NCBI GenBank assembly: GCA_034509495.1
Contig: CM067519.1
Span: forward strand, 20,426,953-20,490,952
Reading direction: 5' to 3'
DNA: 64,000 bases
Source of the DNA: Acestrorhynchus altus
Taxonomy: Eukaryota; Chordata; Actinopteri; Characiformes; Acestrorhynchidae
In this document: positions 50,557-61,800 of the stretch, piece by piece
Layout: the number at the start of each line of letters is the position of its first letter
Position numbering within the stretch: position 1 is the first letter of the stretch
The notes under the pieces: generated by a model
The model's database searches: none
What the model saw: the letters and a program-made list of their open reading frames with translations, nothing else
What the model was told of the DNA's origin: nothing
Translations under genes and position numbers: made by a program

Positions 50557-50943
50557 TCACTGTTGACCAGGAACTATTGGCGGAAAACGGTTTAACCTCG
50601 CACTTATGTCTGGACCCCATATTAGATCATGGAATTCCTCGCTCAGCGGAGCAGCGAGGGCTGGAATGTGGACCCTGATCCGTGTAAATTTTGTGGCCTG
50701 AAAAACCGCGTAGGAGTTTCCCCAAAGGGAGCTCCTCCGTGACACAAAGAAACAGCTGGTGAAGCAGCTTGGGCCCACCGACGCCGCAGACCCTGAGAAA
50801 ACAAAGAGATAAGCTGTAAATGAAGTTATCTCTCTTACATTAGAGATGTCTTTATGGGCAAACCGTTCACTCTGAGCCGATCTGAACAGAAAAGAGTTCG
50901 GACTGTCCTCCGGCCGCTCTGGTGATTTCTTCTGCTGCTGCAA
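50557..50943 (-). other. GC-richer open block in nrg1 intron 1
   Basis: A 128-codon frame is open on the - strand, and the base composition differs from the AT-rich surroundings. No domain is recognised and the strand is opposite to nrg1. It could be a conserved regulatory element, an unrecognised repeat or a non-coding antisense exon; none can be decided here. Confidence 0.3.
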
Positions 50944-51615
50944 ACATCTGTATATCGTAGTGGTGAAGCAGCAATGAAGTAGCTCTGCAGCTCTGCTGTA
51001 ACAGTCAGATCAATGAACTAGAATGTTCTTTGGAATTGGTCACACTGGTTTAAGGGTTAGTGTGTGCAGCAGTTTATGTTTAAGGTGTTGTTCAGGTATT
51101 TGGACAGTTGGCCTGTCATCATATCCAGAAACATGAGTTATATTAAGACCAATTTATGCCACTGATTATATCAATAAAAAAAGCATAATAATAAAAAGAC
51201 ACCATTATAACTTTTATTAATTAACATTGGAATATTAATAAATAAATCATTAAAACAAATAAAATCAAAACTGTTTTTAAACATGGTTTATTTACTGGCT
51301 CATTCATGTTAGTGGGGTCTCCTCACCATGTAAACACAATGGGCATTGTAAACAAACAAAATTGCTGTTGTTTTTTTAACTCCCTGGCACATTTTTGCTG
51401 AATATTTTGATAGTTTAATGCACCATTATTCACATGAAAATTACAAAAATATTTATAGAAAACATGATTTAATTACTTCATTTGATTTTTGATATTTTAA
51501 ATAATTAAAATACAGAATTTATATATTTGGACAAATTTGGCCATGTTTTGATCAGAAGATTTGGCTTCTAGTTTGTAAGGGCTTGGAAATCTTGTCAGAA
51601 ATGGAGCATCTGATG

Positions 51616-51617
<2 letters not shown>

Positions 51618-51682
<65 letters not shown>

Positions 51683-51707
51683 TAATAGTAGTAGTAGTAG
51701 TAGTATA
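51618..51707. repeat. (AAT)n / (AGT)n microsatellite
   Basis: About 21 AAT units are followed by about six AGT units. The poly-Leu frame on the - strand is its translation. Confidence 0.96.
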
Positions 51708-54585
51708 TATGGTGTCAGGACTCAGGATCAGTTGAGCTGTGAGCATTGGTCATGACATAACTCCGCCCACTTCTCTCGCCTGGCTTCGGTGTGTTTTGGC
51801 TGTTTTTCAGAGTGGATTCTCTGGAGTGGATTACTCGCTGACTCACTGTCAGTGGCACCATACTGGGTAGACAGGGCAGGTCCTGTTGTTTGTTTTAATG
51901 TCATATGTATCATGTCTGTAGATTACTCTGATCCTAAATTATGAAATTATAATGCCAACATGTAGCTGCCCAAAAATAACAGCCTGCAATGTCGGAGCGT
52001 CTTTTATAAAGTGTTGATTAAAACTCGATACGGTGTTTGGAGAATCGATAAAATATAATGTAACGATGCTCAAGTGTACCGATATTTTATTACACCCCTA
52101 TTGGAAATAAAGCAATATGTCAATAGTATGGACATTAATATTGTGTTTATTGGTGTTGAGCTGAGGTGACGTGTATTCCGCTTATTGGCTTTGAGAAGCT
52201 GGTGGGTTGTTTGGCTGTGTGCTTTGAGTCGTTGCCCCTCTGTAAAGTGTCATCCTTAACTCGTGCCTTAACTGAATTAGAAAGTGTAGCTGTGCACCTT
52301 CAGAATTCATCCAGCTAATTTTGTCATATCATCAGTAAACACCAGCAACCCAATTCATTTGGCAGCCATACGTGCCTGTGCAAAGCTGTGCCCTCCACTA
52401 TGTTGGATCATGAATCTTCTCCATTCTGAAGTTAATCTCGGTTACATTTTTCCAGGAGTTTTTTTGACTGTTAAATGTTTTTCTTCACCCAGGAAAGTAT
52501 TCTGTGATCATCTGCTTGAGTCATCTTCTGTGGTCTTTGAGGACTTTTGGTGACTTTGAGCTCATCCAGCGTCTAAGTGTCTGCGTTCTCTCTAATAGAT
52601 TTGTTTAGCTTTTTTCAGACAGAAGACACATGTCCACACGTATCTGGACATTTTATTTTTTAAATGAGGTCTTCTATTTCTGAGTTAGTCACCTGACCTC
52701 AAATAACAATAAACACAGTCTTAACCCTATTATTCACATATTGCTTCATTTCAAATCTATCGAGAAAATACAAAACTGCCAAAAATTGTTTTGGCCTGCC
52801 ATCCAATCTCCTTTTTTGATGTGGAGTGTTGTGTGGACCGGGAATACAGAGCTTCCGGCTGAATTTCCAAAACCTCCTTATTCCCTATATGGTGAAAGGC
52901 ATAAGCTATAAAACTACAATTATTACATGCAGACGTTACTTGATCTCAGATTTACACATGTGAATGAATGTAAATACTGTTCTTTATGCAACAGTTCGTT
53001 TAGGCCATGCAGGCTGGTTGAGAAGGGGGCTGTTATCTCACCTCAATGGCACGTTTTTTTTTTTTTGTTTGCTTGTTTGTTTGTTTTTTTACAAAAACTG
53101 CATCCCTCCATGGAACAGCACTGCTTAGTAAATAACAGCAACATCTCCTTAAATAACTGAAATGCTCTGAGCGGAGGAGCAAAAAGAACCTGAATGGATT
53201 AAAGCAGTGTGGCAGGTCTGGATACCCGCTCCACTCACCCTGTTTTTGTGCCAGCTGCAACTGCTTAAGTGGAATCACCCTTCCATTTTTACAACTCAGC
53301 CCTCAACATATGGACATGGAAACAGACACTTGATTAGACTGGGGAAAGTGGGATCTGATGAAGGCTCATTGTAGCTCAGGGTGTTCACTTCACCTTCAGC
53401 TTGTGTCTGCTTCATCACCACACTCCACCACATGTTCTACTGCTTTAAGAACAAATATTTAATTCTCTGTTTAGGGTTAGAATCCGCAATTTGCTGAATT
53501 GCCCAGGACACTACATAGGGAGTAGTGAGTCATTTGGGATTAAATTGAATGCCACTCAAATAAATACTTGGAGATGTGACTGAATGGATTAAGAACTGTT
53601 TTAAATCCTCAGTGTTCATTTCTGAAACTGTAACGTTTTCACCATATTTGGTCTATTTGTCATAAAGTGCTCCTGCTATGTAAAGACAAAAATGGACATA
53701 CAAGGTTTTGAGCCACCTTTTTTACTGTATGAGTTATTTGAAAAATGTACCTTTGTTTCATCTTGAGCAAATCTTCTCAGTGAAAGCATGCATACCTGCA
53801 GTGATTGTGACGCCCCCACAGTGCATTTTATCCATATTTGACTATGGATGTCAGTTGGTGTGAATGAACCGCATTTTTGGAGCCATCAAGCTTCTTCTCA
53901 AGAATCAGTGGGTTGAAGCCATCAAAAAGCAGTTTCCTTGTTTGGCAACTAGCATTGAATTCCATCTTAGCCACGGAATTCCACCTCTCAGCAGATACTT
54001 GCATATCTCTGCTTTGTTTTTTCTGAATGACGGAGACGTATTCCGGTTTGGGCTGGGTTTCCCTGAGGTGATTGAGAGTGAAAGTAACAGCTGTGAATAG
54101 GCCCATTTCTTCTCGTGGCAAACTGAAACCGGTATGAATGTATACCGTTGGAAATGTTCAAGACTCTCCTGAGCTTTGCCCAGTCAGGTGCCGCCAGTTC
54201 AGGATTTCACAATGCTTTGTGTCGAACCTGCTCTGAGATGAAAGCCTGAAAGAGGAATCCTGAAGTTTGGAAGCGTGTATGACACAATGAGTCGAACCTC
54301 TCACCCACATGAAGCAGCAGGTCTGCTCCAATCTGCTGAATGTGAATAGCTGTGGTGGGAAGTCTGTGGGGAGACGAGAAATTAACCTGATCTAACTGAA
54401 CATCAGAGACTGGATTTTTTTTTATTTAATGTGCTGGAGCAGTGAGGTTTCTCAGTGCTCTTGTTGCGTTTGTTTGATATGCATGGAATGTGGGGATCAT
54501 AAATCATCATAAATATGGTTCTGTTTGAAACTGTCTTATACAAAATATACAAAAATAATTTTATCAAATCACCACCTATGTAGGA

Positions 54586-54587
<2 letters not shown>

Positions 54588-54662
<75 letters not shown>
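54588..54662. repeat. (GT)n microsatellite
   Basis: About 37 uninterrupted GT dinucleotides, followed by a short (AT) tract; the longest pure dinucleotide run in the window. Confidence 0.97.
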
Positions 54663-54664
<2 letters not shown>

Positions 54665-55133
54665 ATATATATACATCACCCACCTTGGTTTATGATTATG
54701 ACCGTCCTGATATAGTAATTTATTTGTATTTATTTATTCAGTTCATTAAAATCTATTAATTCTAGAGGCTGTTCTCCAAACTGCAGGGGGCATAAGAGCC
54801 TGTTGAGATAACAGCCAGGCGCAGATTGTCCAGTGCACTGCCCAGCTGAATTTCTCCAGTGTATTTTACGCTCTTGCTGTTTGTTGTTCACATTAGATTT
54901 CTATGGAGATAAGAAATCAGTTTCAGAGGAGTGTCACCAGTGCAGTAATGTCTTACATGGGCTCAAACATTGACACAGCTCTTGTGTAAACTGGAAACCC
55001 TCCTATTCATTCATCGGGGGCCTCAGGGCGAACTCATTCTGCTAACTACACATGCATTCTTTTCTATCATCATTGATCCCATACTGTTTGCACACCAGCA
55101 TACATGAGCACTAATGATTAGTAACACAGTAAT

Positions 55134-55138
<5 letters not shown>

Positions 55139-55174
<36 letters not shown>
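55139..55174. repeat. (CT)n microsatellite
   Basis: About 17 CT dinucleotides. A T-run follows at 55246-55264 and a G-run at 55430-55451. Confidence 0.95.
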
Positions 55175-55177
<3 letters not shown>

Positions 55178-55529
55178 CAAATGCACACACCCACACCCGA
55201 GTCTCTCCAGCATTCCAGTCTTTCACTTGCTTGTTTTTCATACAGTTTTTTTTTTTTTTTTTTTGTAGTGAGAGATTTCTCCTTGCTCATTCTTACATTC
55301 TATAGTTCTCAGCAGCCTCGTGGGAGGGCTTTATTATGTCTTTCTCTCTCTGTCGTACAAAGGCACACATCCACATCACCGATCCCAGCATTCACTTAAA
55401 TGCTTTTTTACATTTGTTTCTTTTTTTTGGGGTGGGGGGTGGGGGGGGGGGTTGAGAAATGTTGCCTTCATTTTTAGTTACTATAATCTTCTGCAACCCT
55501 ATAAGTAAGCATTATTCAGTCTGGTGCTT

Positions 55530-55760
55530 CAGGCCATCAAATACCCAGCTTGGCCTTCATAAGCTGATCAAGCTGGTTAAGCTGGTTGACCATCACGCCC
55601 ACATTGGTCATCCAGCATATCCAAATTTTTTGATGTGGAATCAGCCAGAACAAACTATTCCTTAAGTGTGACCAGTGTGGTCAATTTGGTCAAAAGACCA
55701 ATCAGACCCATTAAATCAGATAAAATATGCTGATCAAGAGACAAACTGATAAACCACTTT
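55530..55760. repeat. Decayed 'gctggt/tggtca' repeat
   Basis: Words such as aagctgatcaagctggtt, gctggttgaccatca and tggtcatccagcat recur with drift. This is the style of a fish repeat built of short ggtcatgctggt units. Confidence 0.45.
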
Positions 55761-55799
55761 GTCAGCACAAGGTATAGGGTACAACTTTTTCCCCATTGC

Positions 55800-56060
55800 G
55801 TCATTGCTGGACAGCCAGCACGCTCTTAGGATCTCCAGCTCCGATACAACAGCTAACAGATGCCTGTGCCGACCAGCATCGCACTCGGTCAGATGTGGGG
55901 AGAGAGCGCCGTCTACCCACCCAGAGATACCGTGGCAAATTGAGCTCTCTCAGACTCTGGCGCCAATGACAAACAGTGTGACCCAGGATTGAAACCTGCA
56001 ATCCTCAGATCAGGGTACAAGTGCATTAGACCTAGTGCATCGGCGCTGCAAAAGCTGGTG
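55800..56060 (-). mobile_element. tRNA-headed SINE, head half
   Basis: It reads agctccgatacaacagcta, gagagagcgccgtctaccca, cccagagataccgtgg, then gacccaggattgaaacctgc (complement of a B box) and ends gcatcggcgctg. This is the head side of the SINE family, oriented - . Confidence 0.65.
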
Positions 56061-57044
56061 TTGAGGCAGGACTTTTCAGCAAAGCAGTTCCAGCTTTGTG
56101 TTTAAGTTTCTAAATGTAAATCTCAGCAACTACAAGCATCTCTCTCATTCTTTCACTCTGTGCCTTTCCTTGCATGCTTGAGTTCAGTGTGTACCATCTG
56201 ATACATATTTAATAAGGCCGCGGACTGCCCTCAACCCTATACATGCCTCCAGTGGAGTTTGCATTCAAATTTTTTTTTTCTCACCATGTTTGTTAACTGA
56301 CAGGCTTTCAGTTGTGTATCTGGGAAGTGTGAAGGCAGCGTGAATCTGTGTGCACAATCTTCATGACTTGTCAGAAGCTATTGTCGATTCCTGGCCTGCT
56401 AAAAAGCCTGTGGGGAATCCAGAGCCTTTGAAGCCAGGATTGTTAGTGGAGAATACCCTCCCACCACCCCATAAGGGTGCTCTGTAAACTACTGCTGTAA
56501 GAGTTTGAAACAGTTGATGGGCCTCACTGTTTGCTTCGTCTCACACGATGAAGCTTCCTTCAAAGTGTTCCATTAAAGGCAGGACTTTGAATTTAACTAG
56601 ACAGTTTGATGGCAGCGATGCGGGTCGTGAAGGGGGGTGGATTATTCTTTTTGTGTTCGCCTGTAACTGGAGGAGCTGCTTGAGAATTTTGCAGACCCTC
56701 CATGGCGCTGGCTGTGTATTGAAGGGCGCTGGAGGCGTCAGGAGTTCTCATGGGATTGTGCAATGGCTGGGTTCTGTTGAAAAGATGGTTGGGTATAATG
56801 AATTTCACAACACAGCACAGTAATGCAAAGAGCTCCAGGCAGGTCCACTGGCACACAGTGAACAAGTGTCCATTTCTCTTTTCCTGTCCCTCAGAGTAAG
56901 TCTGGCAATCAGTCATGGTTTCACTTCAACAAGGGCCTGGACAGTTCAAAGCGATCTGTGCGGAGACTCTGTAGTCCAAACACAGACCACAGACAGTTCT
57001 CAACACAGAAAAGCAGCCAAGAAAGTATGGTCAACACTGCATAC

Positions 57045-57205
57045 ACTGTATAGACAAAAGTATTGGGACACCTTCTCATTCAGTGTTTATTCTGAAATCA
57101 AGGGTGATTAAAATGAGTTTGTACAAGATTTTAGAGCTTTATTGCTTTATTGTTTTCGTTGCATTCAGCAGCAGGAGCATTAGTAAGGTCAAGGGTGTTG
57201 GATGC
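57045..57205. mobile_element. Mariner-like remnant, copy 1
   Basis: The end tagacaaaagtattgggaca is that of a fish mariner-like family. Inside it shares aaatcaagggt and the ttgcattcag/agcag segment with the copy at 58500-58720. It is followed by (GA)n at 57205-57229 and lies 84 bp before exon 2. Confidence 0.65.
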
Positions 57206-57288
57206 GAGAGAGAGAGAGAGAGAGAGAGCTCACTGTGATGGTCATTCAACCATCTAAAAATCATCTTGTTTTTCATCATATTTTTCAG

Positions 57289-57457
57289 CTAAGCCCAAGT
57301 TAAAGGAACTGCACAGCGTGAAGGTGCAAGAAGGACAGAAGACTGTGCTGAAGTGTGAGCTATCAGCTGGTAGTAAACAGACCAGGTTCGAGTGGTACCT
57401 AAATGGAATCAAGATAAGCAGTAATTCAACCAGACAGATCAAGATGAAGAAAAAAAG
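57289..57457 (+). CDS. nrg1: nrg1-like coding exon 2 (first half of Ig domain)
   Basis: The exon lies between a pyrimidine-rich acceptor (tatttttcag at 57279-57288) and an AAG|GTAAGC donor at 57458. It encodes residues 30 (split) to 86 (split). It shows the PKLKEL lead-in typical of the NRG Ig region, the first Ig cysteine (Cys52, in VLKCE) and the core tryptophan 13 residues later (Trp65, in RFEWYLNG). An N-glycosylation sequon lies at Asn75-Ser-Thr, followed by a basic IKMKKKR strand. The basic surface fits the heparan-sulfate binding known for NRG1 Ig domains; that role is inferred. The length is close to that of the matching mammalian exon. Confidence 0.88.
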
Positions 57458-57609
57458 GTAAGCGCCTCCATCAACTACACCAAAACAGCAGAATGACGTC
57501 TGCTCTGAGGAACAGAGTTAATGGTTTACGCAGCTTGCTGAAGTGGTGGAAAAGTTATTTTTGCTTAATGTCTGACCGCTCAAAAATAGGGCAGATTTGA
57601 TGTGTGATG

Positions 57610-57720
57610 TACCCACACAGAGAGAGCATGTCCAGTTTCGCCGGCTGCTGATGGCAAGCAGCGTGACCCGGGATTGGAACCTGTGAGCCTCAGATTATAG
57701 TGCTGGAGCATTATAGTCTC
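57610..57720 (-). mobile_element. tRNA-headed SINE, head fragment
   Basis: It contains gccggctgctgatggcaagc and gtgacccgggattggaacct, the complement of body and B box, and matches 55950-56050. Confidence 0.55.
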
Positions 57721-58499
57721 TCTGAACCCTTTTTAACAAATTTTCTTTAGAGAACATTTTCAGAAATGTATGGATGTGGGAATTTGAAGAACCTTCTGAA
57801 GCTTAAATTAGTATTAAATCTTTACATATATTGGTGATATATGGAGTGGATCTCCACTTCTCCTGGTTCACGATGACTGCACCAATAGAAAAAGTGCAAA
57901 GTTGCTTTTCAGAAACTCTTACGTTGTCTACCATTGAAAGGTAACGTTTTCTTCTAAGATTTTCTAAGATACACAAGGATTTTGAGTGGTGATATGAAGG
58001 TTCTTCACACTCACACATCTCTTTTCCAGATGTGGTATTTAAGAAATCAAAAGATCACACAAAGATACCTTTTCTAAAGACTGTGTTATTGGTAGAGACT
58101 CAGTGGGCCTTTGTCTGCAGTGGAAAATCTTCAGATTATTTTTGTCGCGCTCGTCAGTGTGTGATGTCGTGTAACATCTACATGGAAAGTGGTTTAAAAA
58201 CATCAGAAGTGGTGAATGTGCAGATTGAACCTCACAGCTCTGCTTGGCGTCAGGGTTTTGTTGCTCAGGGCTGTGCTGTTGTTAAGTGAAATACACCACT
58301 AGACACTTTCTCAGGCCGGTTCAGGATTGTGCAAGGCCTTGTGTAAGACCTGTCTGTACATAGATGAAGGTATGGAGGACATTTGCCCAGACAGAGGAAT
58401 CAGTGCAAGTGTAGAAGCATGTCTGTGACGCAATGAGGCTCACTCCTGTCTCAGCAGTAATTCTTGAATTTCTGCAGGGCCATTAGTACACTGATTATT

Positions 58500-58720
58500 T
58501 GGTAAAGTACGGGACAAAAGTATTGGGACACCTGTGCAATTAATGTTTCTACTAAAATCAAGGGTCATCTTATTAGTCAAGGATTAATGTTTATCCTGCC
58601 TTGCATAAATGTCCCTACTGTCCAGGGAAGACTTTCTGATAGGTTTTGTAGTATTGCTGTGAGGTTTTGATTGCATTCAGTGACAGGGAAGTAGTTATGT
58701 TGATCAAATGTATGTAAGCT
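58500..58720. mobile_element. Mariner-like remnant, copy 2
   Basis: It opens with gggacaaaagtattgggaca, then has aaaatcaagggtcat, tgaggttttgattgcattca and tgacagggaagtagt, parallel to copy 1. No transposase frame remains. It ends about 55 bp before exon 3. Confidence 0.65.
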
Positions 58721-58773
58721 TGCTTTTCTGGTTAAATAGTTGTAACACAAAATTTTGCTTTTTTTTCTGACAG

Positions 58774-58892
58774 ACGGATATCAGAACTTACCTTAATGAA
58801 AGTCACGGCATCTGATGTTGGCAAATACATGTGCAAGGTTGTCAATGATCAAGGTGAAGACTTCTGGGAAGCTGCTGTGACTCTCATTGATG
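58774..58892 (+). CDS. nrg1: nrg1-like coding exon 3 (second half of Ig domain)
   Basis: The exon follows a T-rich tract and CAG acceptor ending at 58773, and ends at a G|GTAAGA donor at 58893. It encodes residues 86 (split) to 125 and leaves phase 1. It carries the SELTLMKV strand and the D-x-G-x-Y-x-C signature (Asp100, Gly102, Tyr104, Cys106). Cys106 should pair with Cys52; the 54-residue spacing is close to that of the mammalian NRG1 Ig domain. The open frame continues past the donor to a stop near 59012, but that tail looks like read-through intron. Confidence 0.88.
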
Positions 58893-61800
58893 GTAAGAAG
58901 AGAGATCTCCATATTTTGAACCACGTTTGCCCATCAAACCTCAACGCAGCTCTCAGTATTCTTTCAAATGTTGGGTGTTTGCAGATGTTTGCAGACTGGC
59001 AGACCTTTAGATGAATTAAATTCACTGTTCATTTGAATTTAATGAAATGAGCTGTATTTGATCCACTGCAGAACTGTAGACATTTTCTTGCATGTTTAGA
59101 GGATGTGTAGACTTATAGAACTGTACAGTGCGCTAAACTCTGCTGCCCAGCCTGCTCCACAGGTAAGTTCTGAATTTTGTTTTGAAGGTCATTTTGTTAT
59201 TGACCTGATCAGAGGATACATTGCAGTTGGTGGCCTTTGAATCTTCACACTTTATTACTTAAAATGTTCTTATTTCAGGCAAAGTTTTAGATTTTTCCAA
59301 GCTATACTTACATGTTTTCCTGAATATATTGCTTTAGATTTCAGTTTATTACACTTTTTGTAAAATTTGGTTAATGTATCCTCACTGTTAGCTCTCCAGT
59401 CTGTTTGCACATCGGAAGAAATCTGGTGTTTACACCCAGTCTTGGCACTATAAATGGGGAACAAGGTGTTTTAACCCAACTTTTCCAGCAGGGGGTGTTC
59501 CTGCTTGTGCACAGGGGGTCTGTGAAAGAAAGTGTGTTGTTACACACAAGTAGAGATGACAGGGAAACAGCCGAAGAGGAAAAGGTTGGACCATCAAAAA
59601 CTTTCTTTTGGTCTGGAAGCCAGTGACATTACCTTGGCAATGTGTATGCATGAATTTGGGGGTGGGGCTTCTGAAGGAGTACTTAAGGGAGGGGTGTGGC
59701 TCAAATATCCACAGTCATGCAACAGTAGTTTTCTAGAATCGTGCATGTTTCCTTTAAGCATGTGCTGTGGCACTCAGTCTTAGTCATCTGTGTCATTTAT
59801 GAAGTGATGCTATAGAACCGCTTTTGAATTAGGTCTAATTGTGGACTAGATTTTCCTTCTGGAATGCTTTGTAAGCCAATGCTAAGCTTAAACTCTGGTC
59901 CATGAAGTTGAAAGAACTTCTACATTATGCACAGATTACCACCAAAAGGATTTTTCTCTACATCCAAGCCAAAAGCCCTCTTAAGAACCGTGGTTTTAAG
60001 CTTGCATGTATGAGGAAACCCACTACTGCATTAATAGGGTATGATATTTATAATACATAAGCATGTGGCAAACCTACGCTCTAATATTTAGAAAAATTCC
60101 TTAATATAGCAGAGCAGCTGCCAACCTGGCATTTGGTAGAATTTCCTTTTATGAGGAGTACTCAGAAGTCATGCCAGCTGCAGCAGCTACAGTTCTGAGG
60201 TAAAATACTCTGTTAACATGACAGTCTTAGAACCCCTTCCCAGATAACACATCCATGTGGGGCCTATATGGGTGGCCCAACTGGGAACCAGAAAGTTTTG
60301 TCCTTGGGTTCCACAATAACCCACATGTACATGCCCACCAGTGTCAGTGGTGATACCAGGAGGGGTTAAACATGGGCTCAATCTAGGTTGTTAAGTGCAC
60401 ATCGGGTTCTACATGGGACTAATGTGAAATTAAGTTTGGGACGCTTAACTGGGTGCCAGAAACAACACAAAGTACAGTTGCACTCAGAGCTCATGCCCAC
60501 CTGGAACCCACCTATCGCACATTCCAGCCATGTAGAACCAACACGAAACTCAGATTGGCTGGGTTGGTACCCTTGTATCTCATCATCTTGTAGTTTTGCG
60601 AGATTCCAAGTCAATTAGATTAGAAGTGTATCTTGTGATCTCTGCTGTTCTGTATCATATTTATTTTTCCGATGCTTGTTACAGTGATGCGTATCATATT
60701 GAGCAGTTGCAGCCATTACCCAGACCTGGCTGCCACAGTCCCTTGGGTTGCTTCCTTGTGTGAACCCAACCCAAATTCTGACGATAAAAATCAGAGCTGA
60801 AGTTTAAGAAAAACTCTAAGCCATTAATATCTCCGACAAGAACATGCTTTTCCTCTGCGCACTCTCTGTCCTCTTGTTGCAGCACTGAAAGAAGGATCAG
60901 AATGCTGCACTGTCTAATCTGGCCACTTAATCACCGTTTCAATTAACGAGTAGTAGCTGTCTGAACATCTGCCAAGACACCAAAAAAGCTGCACCATCTA
61001 TATCTCTGCCCAGACAAGCCACGCACCCATGAATCAGTAACCCTTCCTTGATACAGACACCTCACAGATCCAGGACACTGTCTAGATCTGATCGTGTCCT
61101 TTGTTCAGCTGAGGTGCTTTTTATTTTTTATGCTTCAGGCACCGTTTCATCAGTGTTGAAGGACGCTGATACCGTCACTATACTTTCTTGCCTACTGTGA
61201 TTCTGTCAGGGTGTGTCTTGACGTATATACAGTGAATTATGAGCTTAGTTGTAGTTAAATGCAAGGCTGCATTATGGTTTCGAGAAGAAATGTGGGAAAA
61301 AAATCAAAATGAGAAAATGAAAATGAAATTTGGGAATCATTTGGGAATCATTTCATAAGGCCATACATTCTATAAAAAATTCAAATATTGTGTATCATGA
61401 AAATGTCTTTAAATATTGTGATATATTTGTATCATATCGCCCGCTATTAACATAACATATGCTATAACATCAGTATTTCATTTTTTTTTAAATCCCACAG
61501 TTGGTTTACCTACATAACAGTAGTTTTGTATGATAAGTTTCAAAGTTTCAAACACAGGAATATTTACAATATATTGCTTATCCCTAACTTAGATCAAGAT
61601 CAAGCTTTAAAGGCTAATGAAAGTATTAAAAGATAGAGCTTTGACTGCAGTATTGCACTTTCACAAAAAGTGTTTAGTAATAGAAATAGATGCGTGGTGT
61701 TCGCTTTCCAATTTGGCCTATAGAAGCATGATTAAAACACACAATAGTCCTTGATATATACACCTTTATTACCATTTTGGGACTGTGCAATATTACACAT

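Larger units (their letters stand above)
47364..57288 (+). other. nrg1: nrg1 intron 1
   Basis: This 9925-bp intron separates the type I N-terminal exon from the Ig exons. It holds a 19-bp minisatellite and a CpG-richer patch with a 16-bp palindrome directly after the donor. Further in are two copies of an unknown repeat (47928 and 49438), SINE pieces, (GT)n tracts at 48480 and 54588, an (AAT)n tract at 51618, an open GC-richer block at 50557-50943, and a mariner-like remnant just before exon 2. No further exon was recognised. 51710-54580 shows nothing else I can name, apart from a possible transposon end near 52020-52110. Confidence 0.8.
57458..58773 (+). other. nrg1: nrg1 intron 2
   Basis: This 1316-bp intron interrupts the Ig domain between residues 85 and 87, the position known in the NRG family. 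It carries a SINE piece at 57610-57720 and a mariner-like remnant at 58500-58720 close to the next acceptor. The + strand open frame at 58032-58289 shows no family resemblance and no flanking splice sites that fit. Confidence 0.8.
47276..58892 (+). other. nrg1: nrg1-like gene, first three coding exons (partial)
   Basis: Three exons on the + strand join into one open frame of 125 codons plus one base: 47276-47363, 57289-57457 and 58774-58892. Introns of 9925 and 1316 bp have GT/AG ends with phases 1 and 2, and the last donor leaves phase 1. The product begins with a lysine/arginine-rich stretch and continues into one C2-type Ig domain, the layout of type I neuregulin-1, a secreted or membrane-tethered ligand of ErbB3/ErbB4 receptors. 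NRG1 is favoured over NRG2 because the last Ig strand reads YMCKV and the N-terminus is short and basic without a signal peptide. The spacer, EGF-like, transmembrane and cytoplasmic exons were not found before 64000, so the gene should continue to the right. Teleost duplicates of NRG genes mean the exact paralog is not settled. Confidence 0.85.

Noticed and set aside
53828..54121. Overlapping 97- and 78-codon frames in intron 1.
   Set aside because: Neither resembles a known protein or fits nrg1 exon phases.
58892..59014. Extension of the exon 3 frame past the donor.
   Set aside because: A consensus GTAAGA donor with the expected phase ends the exon; the downstream residues do not resemble neuregulin.
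60841..60930. Possible downstream nrg1 exon after ttgttgcag at 60883.
   Set aside because: The frame closes quickly and lacks the spacer or EGF cysteine pattern.
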